Shown here piece by piece: positions 12,601-24,770 of a stretch of DNA of 64,000 bases (positions are counted from its first letter, which is position 1; every line of letters begins with the position of its first letter). The stretch is from Brachionus manjavacas (lineage: Eukaryota > Rotifera > Eurotatoria > Ploima > Brachionidae). Under the pieces are notes generated by a model. The model was not told where the DNA came from, made no database searches, and was given only the letters and a program-made list of their open reading frames with translations. Position numbers and translations under genes: made by a program. The stretch covers positions 1,674,001 to 1,738,000 of the forward strand of contig JAHQIY010000006.1 of assembly GCA_019054805.1 (NCBI GenBank), in the 5' to 3' direction.

Positions 12601-15600
12601 GTTGCAAAATTTCAAAACATTGATTAAGTTTTTTTTTTTCTTCAGATAAAAATTCATTTAAGTTTCTTCCAAATCAAAGATTAAAAAAATCATGTTTAAT
12701 AAAGCTTAGTCATTTATTATTTAAAAACTTGCCTTTTTCTAAATCAAAAACTAGAAATTTTGAAATTTACATTTGATCATGAACTTCTATTTGCCCCAAA
12801 TTAATTGCATTGCAATTTACACAGTTTTTTAACTTTTAAAGCTTTCAAATTTCAATTTAAAATAATTGCAAATATGCAATGCATTTAAATTGCGCATTTG
12901 AAATTTTTGAGCCAAAAGAGCAAATTGAAAATTGAACAAAAATTTTACTTTGCCGACTATTTTTTATATTAAGATAAAATATTTTTGAAATTAAAAATTT
13001 CAAAATAAACTTTACAAAAAATCAATTTATAAATTTAAATATAAAATCGATTTTTAAGATGTGTTGAAAAATTCTTGTTTTTATTTTTTTTTATTCTTTT
13101 AAATCTACATATCATGTAAAACGTGTTACTTTAAAATTATTCCAGTTCATTAAATGCAACATTCTAAGTTGAATTAACTGTAAAAGTCTTCTAATGATGA
13201 GCAAGATCTTTCCAAAAGACACTTCGCTCGATTTTTGAAATTTAACTTCTGCTAAATTTGCAGAGTTTAGCATACCTTGAAATTTGATACAATTTTGAAT
13301 TTTGCACCACACCGCAATCATGGAACTAATTTAAAATTTTTAGAAAAAAAGTTATTCAATTTTTTACATTTTTTCGCGATCACCCCAGTTTCTCTAAAAA
13401 AAATGAATTTTGGTTTGATCATTAAACATAAAAAATCAGCTTTTTTTAAGAAAAAAACCGTCCAAAATTAACAAAAAATTTTTTTGTATAATTAACTCTA
13501 ATTTAAATTGTGAACATACCCTATTCCATCTAAATTGAATTCTAGTTAAGTAATAATGGTTCCATATTTAGATTATTCCAGTTTTGATATCCCAAGTGCC
13601 ACCTAGAGCAGTGGTGCCACAATATTTATAATACCACTTAAAATACATTCCAAAAAAAATTTTAAATTAAATTTTTAAAGGGCCCAAAAGCAGAAATTCG
13701 ACTCTACTTTAGCCGAGATCGAGTCATATAAAAAGTCAATCATCAAGGAGCAGGAAAAGAATGAAAATTTGACTTTAATGATAAACACGCGCAAATCCGA
13801 GCACAAAAACTTGGACAAGTCGCTCAAATTGAACAAAGAAAAAAAAGATGTGCTTCAACAAGAGTTCAGTGCGTTCGATCGAGCGCTAAAAGAGACTGTG
13901 GGTCAATTGAATTCGGTTAATGCCGAAAAAGCCCAGACCACTTATACCCTTGGCCAGCATCAGCGAGAAATTGAGAATTTGAACCAGGAAAAATTGAAAT
14001 TGGATGATGAAATATTCAAGAAATTGCAGGACAAGCTGACTGCGGACAAAGCTGCCCAGTACACGGACAAATTAAGAAAGGAACAAAACGAAAAGTTGCG
14101 CGACATGGAGCGCACACTGGTCAAATTGGAGAATGATATTGCCAAAGCTAAATTGGACGCTTTACAAACTAAGACTATCAATGAGGCGCATGAGCGCGAG
14201 GTTGTAATGCTCCAGAACGAAATTGATGACAAGAACAAGATTATTTCCAAGTCGGAATCAGAGATTAGACAACGAGTTCTTATTATTGAGCATAAACAAG
14301 GTCAGATTGATTTGTATAACAAAAAAATTGATGCTTTGATTGAAAAAGCTGGAGTGAGGAGAAAAAATTTAGAAAATTTGAAAATAAATATTTATTTTTT
14401 AATCAAAAAAGGGAGTTGAACTGGGACCACTTGAGGTCGAGGAGAAAAATTTGAACCGTGAAATTGATGACTTGATCACGAAAATTATGGAACTCGAACA
14501 AAAATGGCTCAGAGAACAAAATGAGCTCGTCAAATTGGTCAAAGATCGCCAGAATAAACAAATTGGACTGAAAAATCAAAAAGATAATTTTATTGTTTTG
14601 ACAACTAAAAAGATGAGAATTGAGAGTAAGTGCAGTTTTAAGTCTATTTTTTCAAAAATGAAAATTAATTTATATCTTTGGTAGCATTTTTTAATTTGAC
14701 TAAAATAACTAACAAGATAAAATGACCTTGGGACACTTTAAGCATAAGAATTAAATAATATTTAATTCTTCAGTTAAAAACCGATTATTTAAATTGGTTT
14801 TTAACTGAAAATTAAAAATATGAATATTTAACAAAAAGAAATGAAGATCATTCAGTAGAAAAAGAGAGAGTATAGTTTCATGTACTCTCCTAGTGCCTTA
14901 ATTAAATTAATAGTTAGTTTTTTTACTTGTCAACTTTTTAACTTTTTTTATCGTATTTTTTTTTCTTCCTACAGTGGTAATTTGATACGAGGATTTTACC
15001 AAAATTTTCAAAAATTTTCAAAAATTATCGGAAATTTTTTAATTCTTATTATTAAGTAAATAAAATAAAAAATTTTATATATTGAAAATCAATTTCTGCT
15101 AAATTTGCATGATTCTAATAGAACTTGGCTGAAAATGCTACAATAGTTGTAGCCTTATATTATTTGTACGTGCCAAAAAGAATTTTATACCTTTTAACCT
15201 ACTCAATCAATTCAAATCTAAAAATTCTTTGAGGAATTCATAAAAAAAATTTCAAACTTTTAAATTTTTAACAAGCTTTGATAAACGGAAAAAAAGCAAA
15301 AAAAATAAATAATTCCTTATATTTAGAAGGGTAAATCGGATATTGTTATAAACAGTACATAATGTTCAGTTTTTGACTTTTTGTGCTGAAAATTTTCGAA
15401 ATTATCAATTCTTATATTTCTTGCTCCAAACTACACCGTAGTTTTTATTAAATGACTCTGCACAGATTTATATGAAGGGTGTATAAAGAGTTTTGGAAAA
15501 AATTGTTTGTTAGTTATCTTCTTAGATTTTTTGATTAAAAATAAATCTATAATCAAGTGTTCAATTAACTGATATTAAATTGGCACTGGTACGTTTCATT

Positions 15601-18600
15601 TTTTTGTTTTAGCAGATTTTTCATTGTAATTATTTCAATTATTTTTTTATAGCATGTTTCATCGCATGTTTTATTTATCGCAAGTTTTTCATAGTTTTTC
15701 AAAAATATATATAGTAAAAATTTATTGATATAGATAAATATATAAATTTACAAAAATAAATTGAAATTAATTAATATAAAAAACTATTAATTATTAATAA
15801 ATTAAAAAAATAAAATTTCCGAACCAATTCATGAAATTGTATCTTTGATATTCAATTAGACTTTTTTTATTTTTTCGTCCTTTTCTGACTCTTTTTTCTT
15901 CCTTTTATACTCGTCGCCCGGCAATCAATTGAACTCAAAGTACATGAGTGTTTTTGAGCTAATCAATTGATTTAAAAATCGACTGATGCTTTTTGGCATC
16001 AGACTCAAATTTTTTATGCCAAAACTCCAAAGAATTATTCGATTACCTTGAAGGACTCGATCATGAATATTCCAAAGTTTTATAGGAAATAATGGAACTG
16101 AACGAACTGGCACTATTTTTTTTAAACTAACCTATATAGTTTTTTTCACCATAGTCACACATGACTTTCAAATCAAACAAAACATCAATATTTATATTCC
16201 GATCCGAAAGTTTTATTTAATTTAATAGCATGCTTTTTCAAGTTGTTATATGCAAATAAGAATTTCAAAAAGTTATTAAAAAAAATTAGTTTTTGAAAGG
16301 CTTATCCTATCGGGTGAGAGTTGGTAATTGGATTGAAAGCTACAATATTTTCATCGAAAGTATGATATGGACTGATCCATTTTGGGAATGCTTTGAACTT
16401 TATTAATTAATTTATTTTGTATAATTATAAATTATTTATTATTTAGGTTTTGCTTTATTATGTATTTATCTTAGATAGGAGCATCAATAATATCTATCCA
16501 CAAATCCAGTAAAAATCTTCACTAATTTAGGTAAAAAAATAACACAATCAATAAACAATTAACTAATTCAATTTATAATATTTATTTCAGAAAAAGAACA
16601 CAAAATTAAAAAAAATATCACAAAAAAAGATGAAAAAACACTAATTCAGTTAAATCATAGCTTTATTTTAATTTTATTCACTAATTAAGTAAATAAAAAA
16701 ATTACCTATTACCTATTATTTTTGTACAGCCATTTGGACAATAAAAACCTCTTTTTTTAACATTTTTGCGTTACACTTCTCACAACTTATTTGAATGCTT
16801 GATATTTTGATTCTTTCTTTGTCATCGTCTTCGAGTGATTCAATGCCAATTTCTTTGTTTGAGACTAACTCAGATGGTTGAAATTCTAGTGCAGATTTTG
16901 TTTTGATAGGAGCTCCTCTTTTGCGCTTGTTACTTATAGTAATATCCAGACCTATCTTATCAAAATTCATTAATTTCAATCTATAAGCACAACCTTTTAT
17001 GTGGTAACAAAAATAATTTTTTAAGTAAAATGCACATGTACAATTACTTAATTTCCAATTTTCCTTGTTAATGTTAATAATGCGAATTTGGTTCATTTCA
17101 AGGATCATTGTATCAAAATTCGACCATGGCATTAACTCGAGTTTATTCGTGTACTGTTATAGTTATATATTTATCAAATTAGTGCAGGTTTTATCTAATT
17201 AGTGAATTAATATATTAATTTGTGACAGTTTCGATCTATTAGATACGCTTTATTGATTTTGTGAATAAAAAACCAAATTAGTTTTTTTAAAGAATTTTTT
17301 AACTGAATTTGTGATTTTTTTTTCCAAATTTGTGGTGACGTTTACTGACGTCCCTTAGATAGTAGCATAATGTTTAGTTGTATAAACGGGGTAAAAGTTA
17401 CCATAGCAGTCTTCCATGTAAGACTTCTCGGCAAGTTTTAATATTACTTATTAATATTATTATTATTACTTTCTTATGCTAAAGTAAAAAATAAAAATGC
17501 AAAATTGGTTAAAAAAATAACAGAGACATATTCTAGAAATTAAACTCTAAATTTGAATTTTTTTAAAAAAAATCGGTGTCTTTCAAGAAAAAAATTCTTC
17601 TTAATAAAGATTTTTTTTTAAATTTAATTAAAATCTAGTTAAAAATAATATATTTAAATAATATTTTGATAGAAAATATTGAAACCGAGCAAAACAATAT
17701 AAAACAACTGAACAAAAACTTGGACCATCTGCGTCTTCAATTGGAAAAGTTGAACAAATACATTTTCAAAGAAACCGAGACCAAGGCCAGTCTTGAGAAA
17801 AACTATGATTTGACCACGAATGACTTTATTGAGTGTCTAAAAGTATCAAAAATAAATTTCCTTTGACTTTGATTAAAATTTGTGAAAAGGAAGCGGAAAG
17901 AAGTACCATTCAGCTACAAGACAAGATTGAGTTGGTCAAGAAAGAAAAGGAGCAGCTGCTCAAAGATCTAATTGATGTAGATGAACAAATAATGGCTTGG
18001 GAGCGAAAAATCGAGCTAGCCAAAGAAATGAAGCAGGCAGTGGATTCAGATGCAGGACAAGGTGAAATTAAGGAAATGAAATTCGAAATTCATCGCATGA
18101 GTGTTAGATACGATGACTTGAGAAACCAGCAAGAAAAGTTGATACGTCAGATGGAAGCAGCGGTTTTAAGACGAGATACAATCATGACCAGGGGGGAATT
18201 AACTCAAAAAAATCCTCAGATTGTAACTCAAGGCAAGTTGCAGCGTGAAATAGCCGAAATAGCAAAAAAAATTAAGGCAACTGGTCATGATACCTCTAGA
18301 ATTGAGAGCGAGATTCGATTGTTAAAAGATAAGCAGCAGCAATTGACCAACATATTAGAAGATAAGCAGCATGTGCTCAAAAATTTGCATGAGTCGGATG
18401 AGGCAAAGAACATGCAGCTAGAAGAGTTGGGTCGAAAAAAGCAGGAAAACATGGAAGAATTATTAATGAAGCAGCGCAGAGTGAAATATTATGACCAATT
18501 GAAGCATGGTAAATACACTTTGCTGGCAAAACAAGACACTCAAAATGAACAAGAAACCATTAAGCAATTGGACAGATTGAGGTCTTTGGGAACTATTGTG

Positions 18601-18708
18601 AACAAGCTTAGTGAAGAATATCCAAACTTACAACCTTTAATCAGAAAGGTTGAATCATCTATTCAAGTTAGATTGAACCAAGAAGAGGAAGATTTGGAAA
18701 AGAAATAA
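9620..18708 (+). CDS. CCDC40: CCDC40, axonemal coiled-coil ruler protein
   Basis: Six exons join in frame: 9620-9718, 9768-10570, 13681-14353, 14412-14625, 17673-17842 and 17890-18708, giving 925 residues. All junctions have GT/AG and matching phases. Exon 2 carries the CCDC40 signature LDPDHPLMSRFQKALKDQL. Later family landmarks are YKKSIIKEQEKNE, GPLEVEEK, MAWERKIELAKEMK and GEIKEMKFEIHRM. Almost the whole protein is predicted coiled coil after an acidic, Pro/Gln-rich N terminus. In known biology CCDC40 pairs with CCDC39 as the 96-nm ruler that places inner dynein arms and the nexin-dynein complex on motile cilia. Introns 1, 3 and 5 are 47-58 nt. Introns 2 and 4 are about 3.1 kb and filled with transposon relics. 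The start ATG (AAAATGG) opens a 33-residue first exon that could be shorter or longer in reality. Confidence 0.9.
11020..11130 (-). repeat. Dispersed (TTA)n-tailed repeat, copy 1
   Basis: Inside CCDC40 intron 2. A (TAA)n-rich run is followed by AGTTACAGCAAGCTAGCAAG, then ACTTGCC and CATCTATGGCAATTG. The same arrangement recurs at 57.86-58.03 kb and 60.76-60.86 kb. On the minus strand it would be a retroposon 3' end finishing in (TTA)n. The 220 bp to its right may contain more of the element, but no protein was recognised. Confidence 0.5.
11490..12180 (-). mobile_element. MULE relic with SWIM zinc finger
   Basis: Two inverted arms of about 150 bp, made of repeated GCACAAAAA-type blocks (left about 11500-11640, right about 12050-12170), enclose a minus-strand frame at 11684-11953. 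That frame contains CSYKYFVKYAYCSHLMALKE, a SWIM-type zinc finger (CxC...CxH with the first pair changed to CSY), and a basic PKRGRNK tail. This arrangement is typical of the C-terminal part of Mutator-like transposases. The element is a deletion derivative lacking the DDE core. Confidence 0.65.
12181..13680. other. Remainder of CCDC40 intron 2
   Basis: AT-rich intron sequence. I saw no exon, RNA gene or further transposon that I can support. The open frames at 13112-13471 have biased composition and no domain. Confidence 0.4.
15840..16130 (-). mobile_element. FLYWCH-type MULE transposase fragment
   Basis: Located in CCDC40 intron 4. The minus strand reads PLFPIKLWNIHDRVL in one frame, then SNNSLEFWHKKFESDAKKHQ and SIFKSID in another. 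WN-x-H-x-R-V followed by NNSLE-x-WH is the conserved C-terminal region of the MULE transposases that are often fused to FLYWCH fingers in invertebrates. At least one frameshift and a stop are present, and the DDE core is missing. Confidence 0.65.
16480..17385 (-). mobile_element. MULE relic with intact SWIM zinc finger
   Basis: Also in CCDC40 intron 4. The minus-strand frame 16716-17132 shows CTCAFYLKNYFCYHI, a complete SWIM finger (CxC...CxH), followed by the basic linker KRKRGAPIKTKSALEFQP usual in Mutator-like transposases. A final CEKCNAKM could be a second metal site. Both flanks (about 16500-16640 and 17160-17370) have CACAAATTxAGT-type repeats in inverted orientation, probably the decayed terminal inverted repeats. 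There is no DDE core, so this is non-autonomous. Confidence 0.65.
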
Positions 18709-19005
18709 TTTTATCTTCGTTTTTTCTAAAATTAAAAAATTTTCTTTTGTCTATTTTAATAAAATTGGATAAATTTATCATTTTTTAAATGCTGATTGAA
18801 ACTTGAGCTGACTTTATTTTTTTTATTTTTTAATTATGTTAGGTTTACAATTAGTCTTAGTTAAAAATTGAATATTAAATCGTCATTTATTTATATTAAT
18901 TAGTCAACAACAACAAAAAAGTCAATTAATTGTATTTTTTTTTGTAAATTAAAAGTTTAGTCGTCATTTTGAGAAATTAATTTTCACATAATAAAATTAA
19001 ATGCC
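18709..19005 (+). promoter_or_regulatory. 3' flank and likely poly(A) signal of CCDC40
   Basis: AATAAA at 18758-18763, 50 bases after the stop codon, is the best placed polyadenylation signal. The rest is AT-rich with no other feature. Such hexamers are common by chance in this composition. Confidence 0.4.
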
Positions 19006-20110
19006 ACATTTTAAGGTAAAGATCCCCAAAAGAAATAAAACAAATAATTAATTTAATAAAGATTTTTTCGAATAAAAAATGGGCTCTAAATTATAAAACT
19101 TTTCTATATGACTGTTGATGTAGCTGTTGATGGAAAATAATTTTAGCAAAAAGAATTGAGGAGCTTGGTTCTTAATTAAAATCAGCATCTAGCGTTAATA
19201 TTATTCATAAACTTTTTTTTAAACGATAAATTTTTTTTTTTTTTTAATTAATTTAAAAAAAAGGCTTCGAGAAAACATTCGAAATAAGCGCATTCTGTCC
19301 ATACGAAGCGAAGTTCCTTTTGACCACGGACCACCCCTTAAAGCACGAAGGAATAATAAAATTAACTCCGTTCAATTGTTTTTTTGAAAAAAATTTTATG
19401 CTCTTTCACGCGAAATTGAGACCTAAGCCTTTTAGTAGGTCTTTTAGTTTTTGCTGCACAGATCTTTCAAATAAAAAAGAACAAAAAAAATTTACGGTTC
19501 ACTTTTTTTTTAGCCAAAACAAAAAGCCCGCTTTTCGGCGCCCACCACTATTCTGGTGCAAATTTATGTCAGCACAATTTACACAACAACCGTTCAAATG
19601 CCATTAAATCTAGCTTACCAAAAAATATTGTATCATTAATCAAAGAACGAAGAAAAGTAAGAAGACTTTTCCAAAAACCTAGATGTCCTTCTCTTAAGGT
19701 AGCTTTTAATAAGCTTACATCTATGTCTCAGTTTAAATAATTTTGGAACCAAAACTGGCTCGATAAATAAAGAGGAAAAATTCCACTGTCAACTAGACCA
19801 TTTTGGAGGAAAATAAGTAAGTTCAGATCAAAGAAATCTTCAAGACGAATTCCATCACTTTTTAAAGATGGTAAAGAATTAAATATGGATAAAGGAAATA
19901 TCTTAGGGGATCTATTAGCCACTACTTTTGATTTTGTAAAATCGGAGGATAATTGTGAAGTAACACAAGAAATAAAAGATTTCTTAAAAAATAAGGAAAA
20001 AAATATAAGATATTTGAAACAAGTAAACTCTTTAACATGAGTTATGAAATTAAAGAACATAGATAAAATTAAAAAACGTTGTAATCGCATTTTTGCAATT
20101 TCAACCATTT
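19006..20110 (+). mobile_element. Jockey-like LINE relic (linker region)
   Basis: Near 19018 the plus strand shows CCAAAAGAAATAAAACAAAT, the DIPKRNK piece of the RT of this family. From 19605 it shows SLPKNIVSLIKERRKVRRLF, then FWNQNWLDK, RPFWRKISKFRSKKSSRRIP and SLFKDGKELN. This is the region between endonuclease and RT, rearranged and interrupted by stops. It is closely related to the fragment at 36.4-36.8 kb. The open frame at 19320-19607 has no recognisable domain. Confidence 0.65.
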
Positions 20111-20576
20111 TGCAATATTGACCCTCTTTTTAATTTATTAATAAATCATTTCTCTTTTTATTTGTCTTCTTTAAGTTTTAATAAATTCTATTTAACCTGT
20201 TTTTAATAAAAAAATGATCGTGAAAGTTCAAGTTAATTTTTTTTTTCAACGCGAGCGAATTTTTATCATCAATTTTCCGTAGAAAATACCTATTGCTGAA
20301 ATTGCCTTTTTTGCGTTTTCAAATTGGACTATTTCAACAATCGATATGTCATAGGAACTATTTTTAATTATTAATTTTATTTTATTTTTATTGCTTGAGA
20401 AAATTGATTTTTTTAAATAAAAACTCGATCAAACGAAAAAAAATGTCTAATTATTTATGATATTTGATCGATGGTTTCTCTTAAATTATTTAAAAATTCC
20501 ATGCTTACTTTTTGCGATGATTATTTTAATAAAGATTTAAAATTTTCTGTTTGTGTCTTAATTTAAAAAAATTCTA
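20111..20576. other. Upstream region of WSC/EGF gene
   Basis: AT-rich, no exon or repeat recognised. It must hold the promoter of the gene starting at 20577. Confidence 0.35.
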
Positions 20577-22461
20577 ATGAATGAAAAATTATTATTTTTC
20601 TTATCATTGCTGATTGCTACATTTTCTTCTCATTCAAATGAGTATATTTTTCATCCGGTAGGGTGTTTTCTTGATTCATCGGATCGTGATATGTATTTTT
20701 CAATTTATGATGATTTAATGACAATTGAAAAATGTATCTCATCATGTAGCCAAAATAACAAAGTTTTTGCTGGTCTTCAATATTCGTAGATTAAAAAGGA
20801 TACTTTTATCAAAAAATTAAATCTTGATTTTTAGTATCGAATGTTATTGCGGAAATTTCTATGGAAAATATGGACAAGGAAATTGTAGTTCCAAATGTAA
20901 TGGCAATGCAAATCAAATTTGTGGAGGCACTTGGGCAAACAGCATTTTCAAAATTCAATGTTAGCTTAAATAATTTTTAATTTTTCAATTAAATTAATTT
21001 TTAAAATAGTTTTGGAGTGCAAATCATTTAATTTAATACTAGGAGACACATTACAATGTTCTATACAATTTTACAATTCAAACAATGAGGAAAAAAATTT
21101 TACCATTTCGGTAGATTTTGGAAACAATCAAGTTTTGAATTTTCAGAATAATTCTAACATAATAAGCTTTAATTACAAATACAGCAGCTTAGGGTCCTTT
21201 GATTTAAACATTACAGAGAAATCAATTAATTTTACATACTCAACAATGGTCAATATTTCTGGGATATCCTTTGCACAATGTCCATCTGTAGTCAACCAGA
21301 GTAAGAAGTTTGTTCTGAATTTTTTTCGATGGAATTTTTACAAAGACACCAATATTAGTTTTTCAAATTCAGACATGCACATTTTAAATGTATCAACCAA
21401 CACTTTGGAAAAGAAAATCGATTATCCAGGTTTGTACTCGGCCATGATCTTTGATGATTTGAGGGTTTATGATAAGTGTTCATTTATCCTAGTAGCTTCA
21501 TCGGATCGACCATTCAAGCCTTATTGTAACATTAATTAAAAAGAATCAAAAAAATTAAAAAAAAAATTTAATACTTTATTTAGTGAATTGGACAATTTGT
21601 CCCAATGAGACATCAATGGGAAGGACCGAAAACTTGAAGCTGAATTTTATTTCAGAAGAAAATCTTACAATTATTGTGGAAGATATCAAGAAAAATTTGA
21701 TTTCTTTCAATGTGAGCGGTAACAACTCCATCGAGTTTTCGCAGAATTTTACTTCACTTGGAGAATTTTATCTAGAAGCATTTGATTCAAACTTTTATTC
21801 GATATCTAGATGTAGAATCATTGTGAAGGAAAATGAAAATGTCGAAATTGAAGAACAAGAAAGTTTTGAATTAAATTTAGACGATTTAGATGTCATTTTA
21901 AGTTTGCTAAAACAAAAAAGTGACATTGGCAATTGCTTAAAAAATTGCTCTAACAATGGAAGATGCAAATCTGATTCAAATAATGCAATTAAATGTTTTT
22001 GTAATGAGCATTTTACAGGCGTGGACTGTAGCTATGACATGAGACCATGTTCTTCAAAGCAATGTTTAAACAATGGAAAGTGTGTTGAAATTAACGCGAC
22101 TTCATTTGAGTGCAATTGTTCTGGAAATTATTTTGGCAACAGATGCCAGTTTATGAGAAATGATTTATGTGCAAACAAAACATGCTCTTCTCGTGGATAT
22201 TGCCATTTTAGTGAAAAAGATACCAGAGTTAAATGCAAATGCTTCAAGTATTACACTGGAGAAGATTGTCAAATAGAAGCAAACGAAATCAAACTGATAA
22301 AAAAGACAATCAAAATCACAACTATTATTGCTATAGTTGTAATTTTTCTAACAGTGGCTTTTTTAATTATTTTGGACATTGCTGGAAAATTTGAAAAGAA
22401 AAACAAAAATAAGAATAAAAAAATTCAGAAGAAAATGCACAGACTGGTGTACGTAAATTAG
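20577..22461 (+). CDS. WSC- and EGF-domain single-pass membrane protein
   Basis: Four exons with GT/AG junctions and matching phases: 20577-20785, 20835-20959, 21010-21525 and 21584-22461, giving 575 residues. A signal peptide ([16 protein letters not shown]) is followed by a WSC domain ([13 protein letters not shown]..., [12 protein letters not shown]..., [11 protein letters not shown]). Next comes a PKD-like beta region with many N-glycosylation sites. Three EGF-like repeats follow ([11 protein letters not shown]..., [12 protein letters not shown]..., [12 protein letters not shown]...). A transmembrane helix ([20 protein letters not shown]) leads to a short Lys-rich cytoplasmic tail. WSC domains are putative carbohydrate-binding modules. 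A cell-surface receptor or adhesion role is likely, but the ligand is unknown and no orthologue name is certain. A near-identical copy of the last exon lies inverted at 34804-35681. Confidence 0.82.
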
Positions 22462-23063
22462 GAAAAATTTTTAATTCTTACCCATTCAATCAAAAAAATC
22501 AGAATTTATATCAAAAAAAAATTTTTTTTCCTTATTCACTCCTTGTGGAACAAAAATAGACTCAAAAAAAAAATTTACTCAAACTTAAATTTTGCAATAA
22601 AATTTTACTCTTTTTTGTCCAAATTTATTTAAAATTACCAACTAGCTACTTAATTAAGCTATAGACAATCAAGTTCTTTTTTTCAAATTATACCCTTGAA
22701 TAAAAAGCGTCCTTTTGTGTCCTTTTATGTACTTTTGCTATGAGATCTTTTTTCTCTGGCATAAAAATTTATTATGAATATGAAATTTTTGTTTCTCTTT
22801 CGGTGCTTATTCGTAAATTTACTAGCTGTCTGAAATTTTTAATATTTAGTTTCAAAAGCTAACTAACAAGAAAATATGATGTAAGTATTTGTAGTTCTAT
22901 ATTTTATTTGAAAACTAAAAACAAATTAGAAATTTTTTATCGTTTAACAATTCAATCTTTATTCTTATGGTTATTAAAATTTTTAAATTTAAAATAAATA
23001 TAAATTTGCATATTTTGGCATTGAATTTTGTACACTACAATTCCGTCCTTTTAACAATTGCTT
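22462..23063. other. 3' flank of WSC/EGF gene
   Basis: The first about 200 bases are recognisably homologous to the sequence left of 34804 on the other strand, but with indels, marking the duplicated segment's end near 22670. The remainder is AT-rich without features. Confidence 0.5.
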
Positions 23064-23140
23064 TTTTAGTGAAAACGATAACAGAGTTAAATGCAAATGT
23101 TTTCATCGGAGAAGATTGTCAAATAGATTTTTAGTTTTTA
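23064..23140 (+). pseudogene. Third, tiny copy of the EGF exon
   Basis: About 70 bases repeat the end of the third EGF module of the gene at 20577-22461 (AGAGTTAAATGCAAATG, then GGAGAAGATTGTCAAATAGA). The copy has a small internal deletion and a stop soon after. It is a short leftover of another duplication event. Confidence 0.7.
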
Positions 23141-23845
23141 CCTACAATCTTGTCATATGAGCGCCTTTTTCCTAACGTTAAATGTACTTTATTTGTTATT
23201 CAATTTGATAAATTTTTTAATAGGTTGACTTAATGTGCCCAGTCACAAAGGGAACGATAATTAATCGATGAAAATTGATAGATGAATCATTAATGAGTTA
23301 TAAACCATTTCAACTAGATTCACCGATGAACTATAACTATATTTCATCGAAAATAATTGATGAAAATTTTTTTTAATACAACATAATTTATTTAATCATT
23401 AAATGATAGTTTAAGAAAATAATAAGCAAAAATTTAAAAAGTTATTTTCAAATGATTTTAATTATTAAAATCACAATTCAAACTTAATTTTAGTCGCTTG
23501 ATTAAGACAAACATCAATTTGCATTTTTCTCAATAGAAAGACTTTAATTTCTGATTCAATAAGTTGCTTATTAATTTGAAAATTAGTTGAGAGCACTAAA
23601 ACTAGAGAAAATTTGAAATCAAAGAACACTAATAGATATCCAATTATATAAATAACGTATTTTGATAAGAGCTGATATAATTTAATTTTAAAAAATAAAT
23701 AAAAGCACACGTGAGCCAAAAGTCAAGAAAAGAAAAGCAGTTTTGTCAAATGTACTCAAATTTTTTGCTTGAAACAAACTTTTGACAGGGTATCGTATCT
23801 AGGCACTCAAAAACTTAGCATGAAGGGTTCAAGATAATTCGAATA
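23141..23845. other. AT-rich spacer with ATCGAT-rich patch
   Basis: No gene seen. The stretch 23225-23360 contains several ATCGATG/CATCGAT-type motifs in both orientations and may be a decayed inverted-repeat element. The frame at 23471-23719 on the minus strand has no domain. Confidence 0.3.
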
Positions 23846-24430
23846 AATTGCAGAAAGAGATATGGAGAAAGACATTGAAATAAATAAATTGAAATCTGAA
23901 TTGGCATCAGCAAATAAAATAGCCAACATCAGTAGTCAGTGGATTCAAGTGTTGAGACAAGGAACAAAAAATGCTAAAAAACCAGCTGATCAATGATAGC
24001 TTTAGCAAATGAAACCATCAGCGAAATGAACGAAAGAATTAGAAAGAAAAAAATGTGATCATCTACGGTGTGACAGAATCAAAGAAAGAGATTTTAACTG
24101 ACAGGAGAGCAGAAGAATAAGAAAAAATAAAAGAAATTCTGACCACTTTTACCAATTCAAGTAGAACCCAAAGAAGAAGATTCATCGATTCGTTCCAGTG
24201 ACGGGTGGCTCTAAAAAGAAAATATCTCAAAACCTTCGATGAAACTGAAAGGATATGAATCATCAGAAATATAAAGCGTAAGACTAACTTATGAAATAAA
24301 TTTTGTGGAAAAAGATAAGAAGAATTCAAAATTATTAAACAAATACCTAAATTATCAACAAGTAAACGAAAGAGTTATTAAATTAATAAAAAAATGTTTT
24401 CAAGATGTTTTTGCTGTTGAATAAGATGGT
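23846..24430 (+). mobile_element. LINE ORF1 relic
   Basis: Plus-strand frames broken by stops read ERDMEKDIEINKLKSELASA, then ETISEMNERIRKKKNVIIYG followed by VTES. The coiled coil plus 'R-KKNVIIYGV-E' is the typical ORF1 protein of CR1/L1-like LINEs. No endonuclease or RT follows, so the copy is truncated. Confidence 0.6.
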
Positions 24431-24639
24431 GAGCTTCTACCTTTTGTAGTTAAACGGGTCTGAATAAATTGACATTGAACCAATTGAAATTTGAAGTGGT
24501 TTTTAATAAATTACAAAACCTTAATCAAAAAAATTAATGGAAAAGGGCCAAAGAAACAAATGTTTTTGTTTAGTATTTGTTTAAAAAGCTAACTAAAAAA
24601 TATCATAAAAAGTTTTTTTATAGATTATTGTGCGCGTTC

Positions 24640-24770
24640 CCGTGCGCGTCTTCCTAATTTACAAAAAATAACTATCCTATTCGCCATAATGTTCATGTCT
24701 GGAATCAAGGAAGTTAAAATTTGTTTAAAAATGGCTTTATTCATAGAGGCACTATTTGCAGTATTTAGTT
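24640..24770 (-). repeat. Dispersed repeat, copy 1 of an inverted pair
   Basis: The complement of about 24670-24755 (CATGAACATTATGGCGAATA region, then TTGATTCCAGACATG) closely matches the plus strand at about 32310-32400. It is a copy of an unidentified interspersed repeat with no coding signal. Confidence 0.6.

Noticed and set aside
13112-13471. Open frames on both strands in CCDC40 intron 2
   Set aside because: Lys/Phe/Asn-biased translations without domains or splice support; chance frames in AT-rich DNA.
19320-19607. 95-codon plus-strand frame
   Set aside because: No domain, odd composition, embedded between pieces of a LINE relic.
24063-24329. 88-codon minus-strand frame with hydrophobic content
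   Set aside because: Antisense of a recognisable ORF1 relic on the plus strand.
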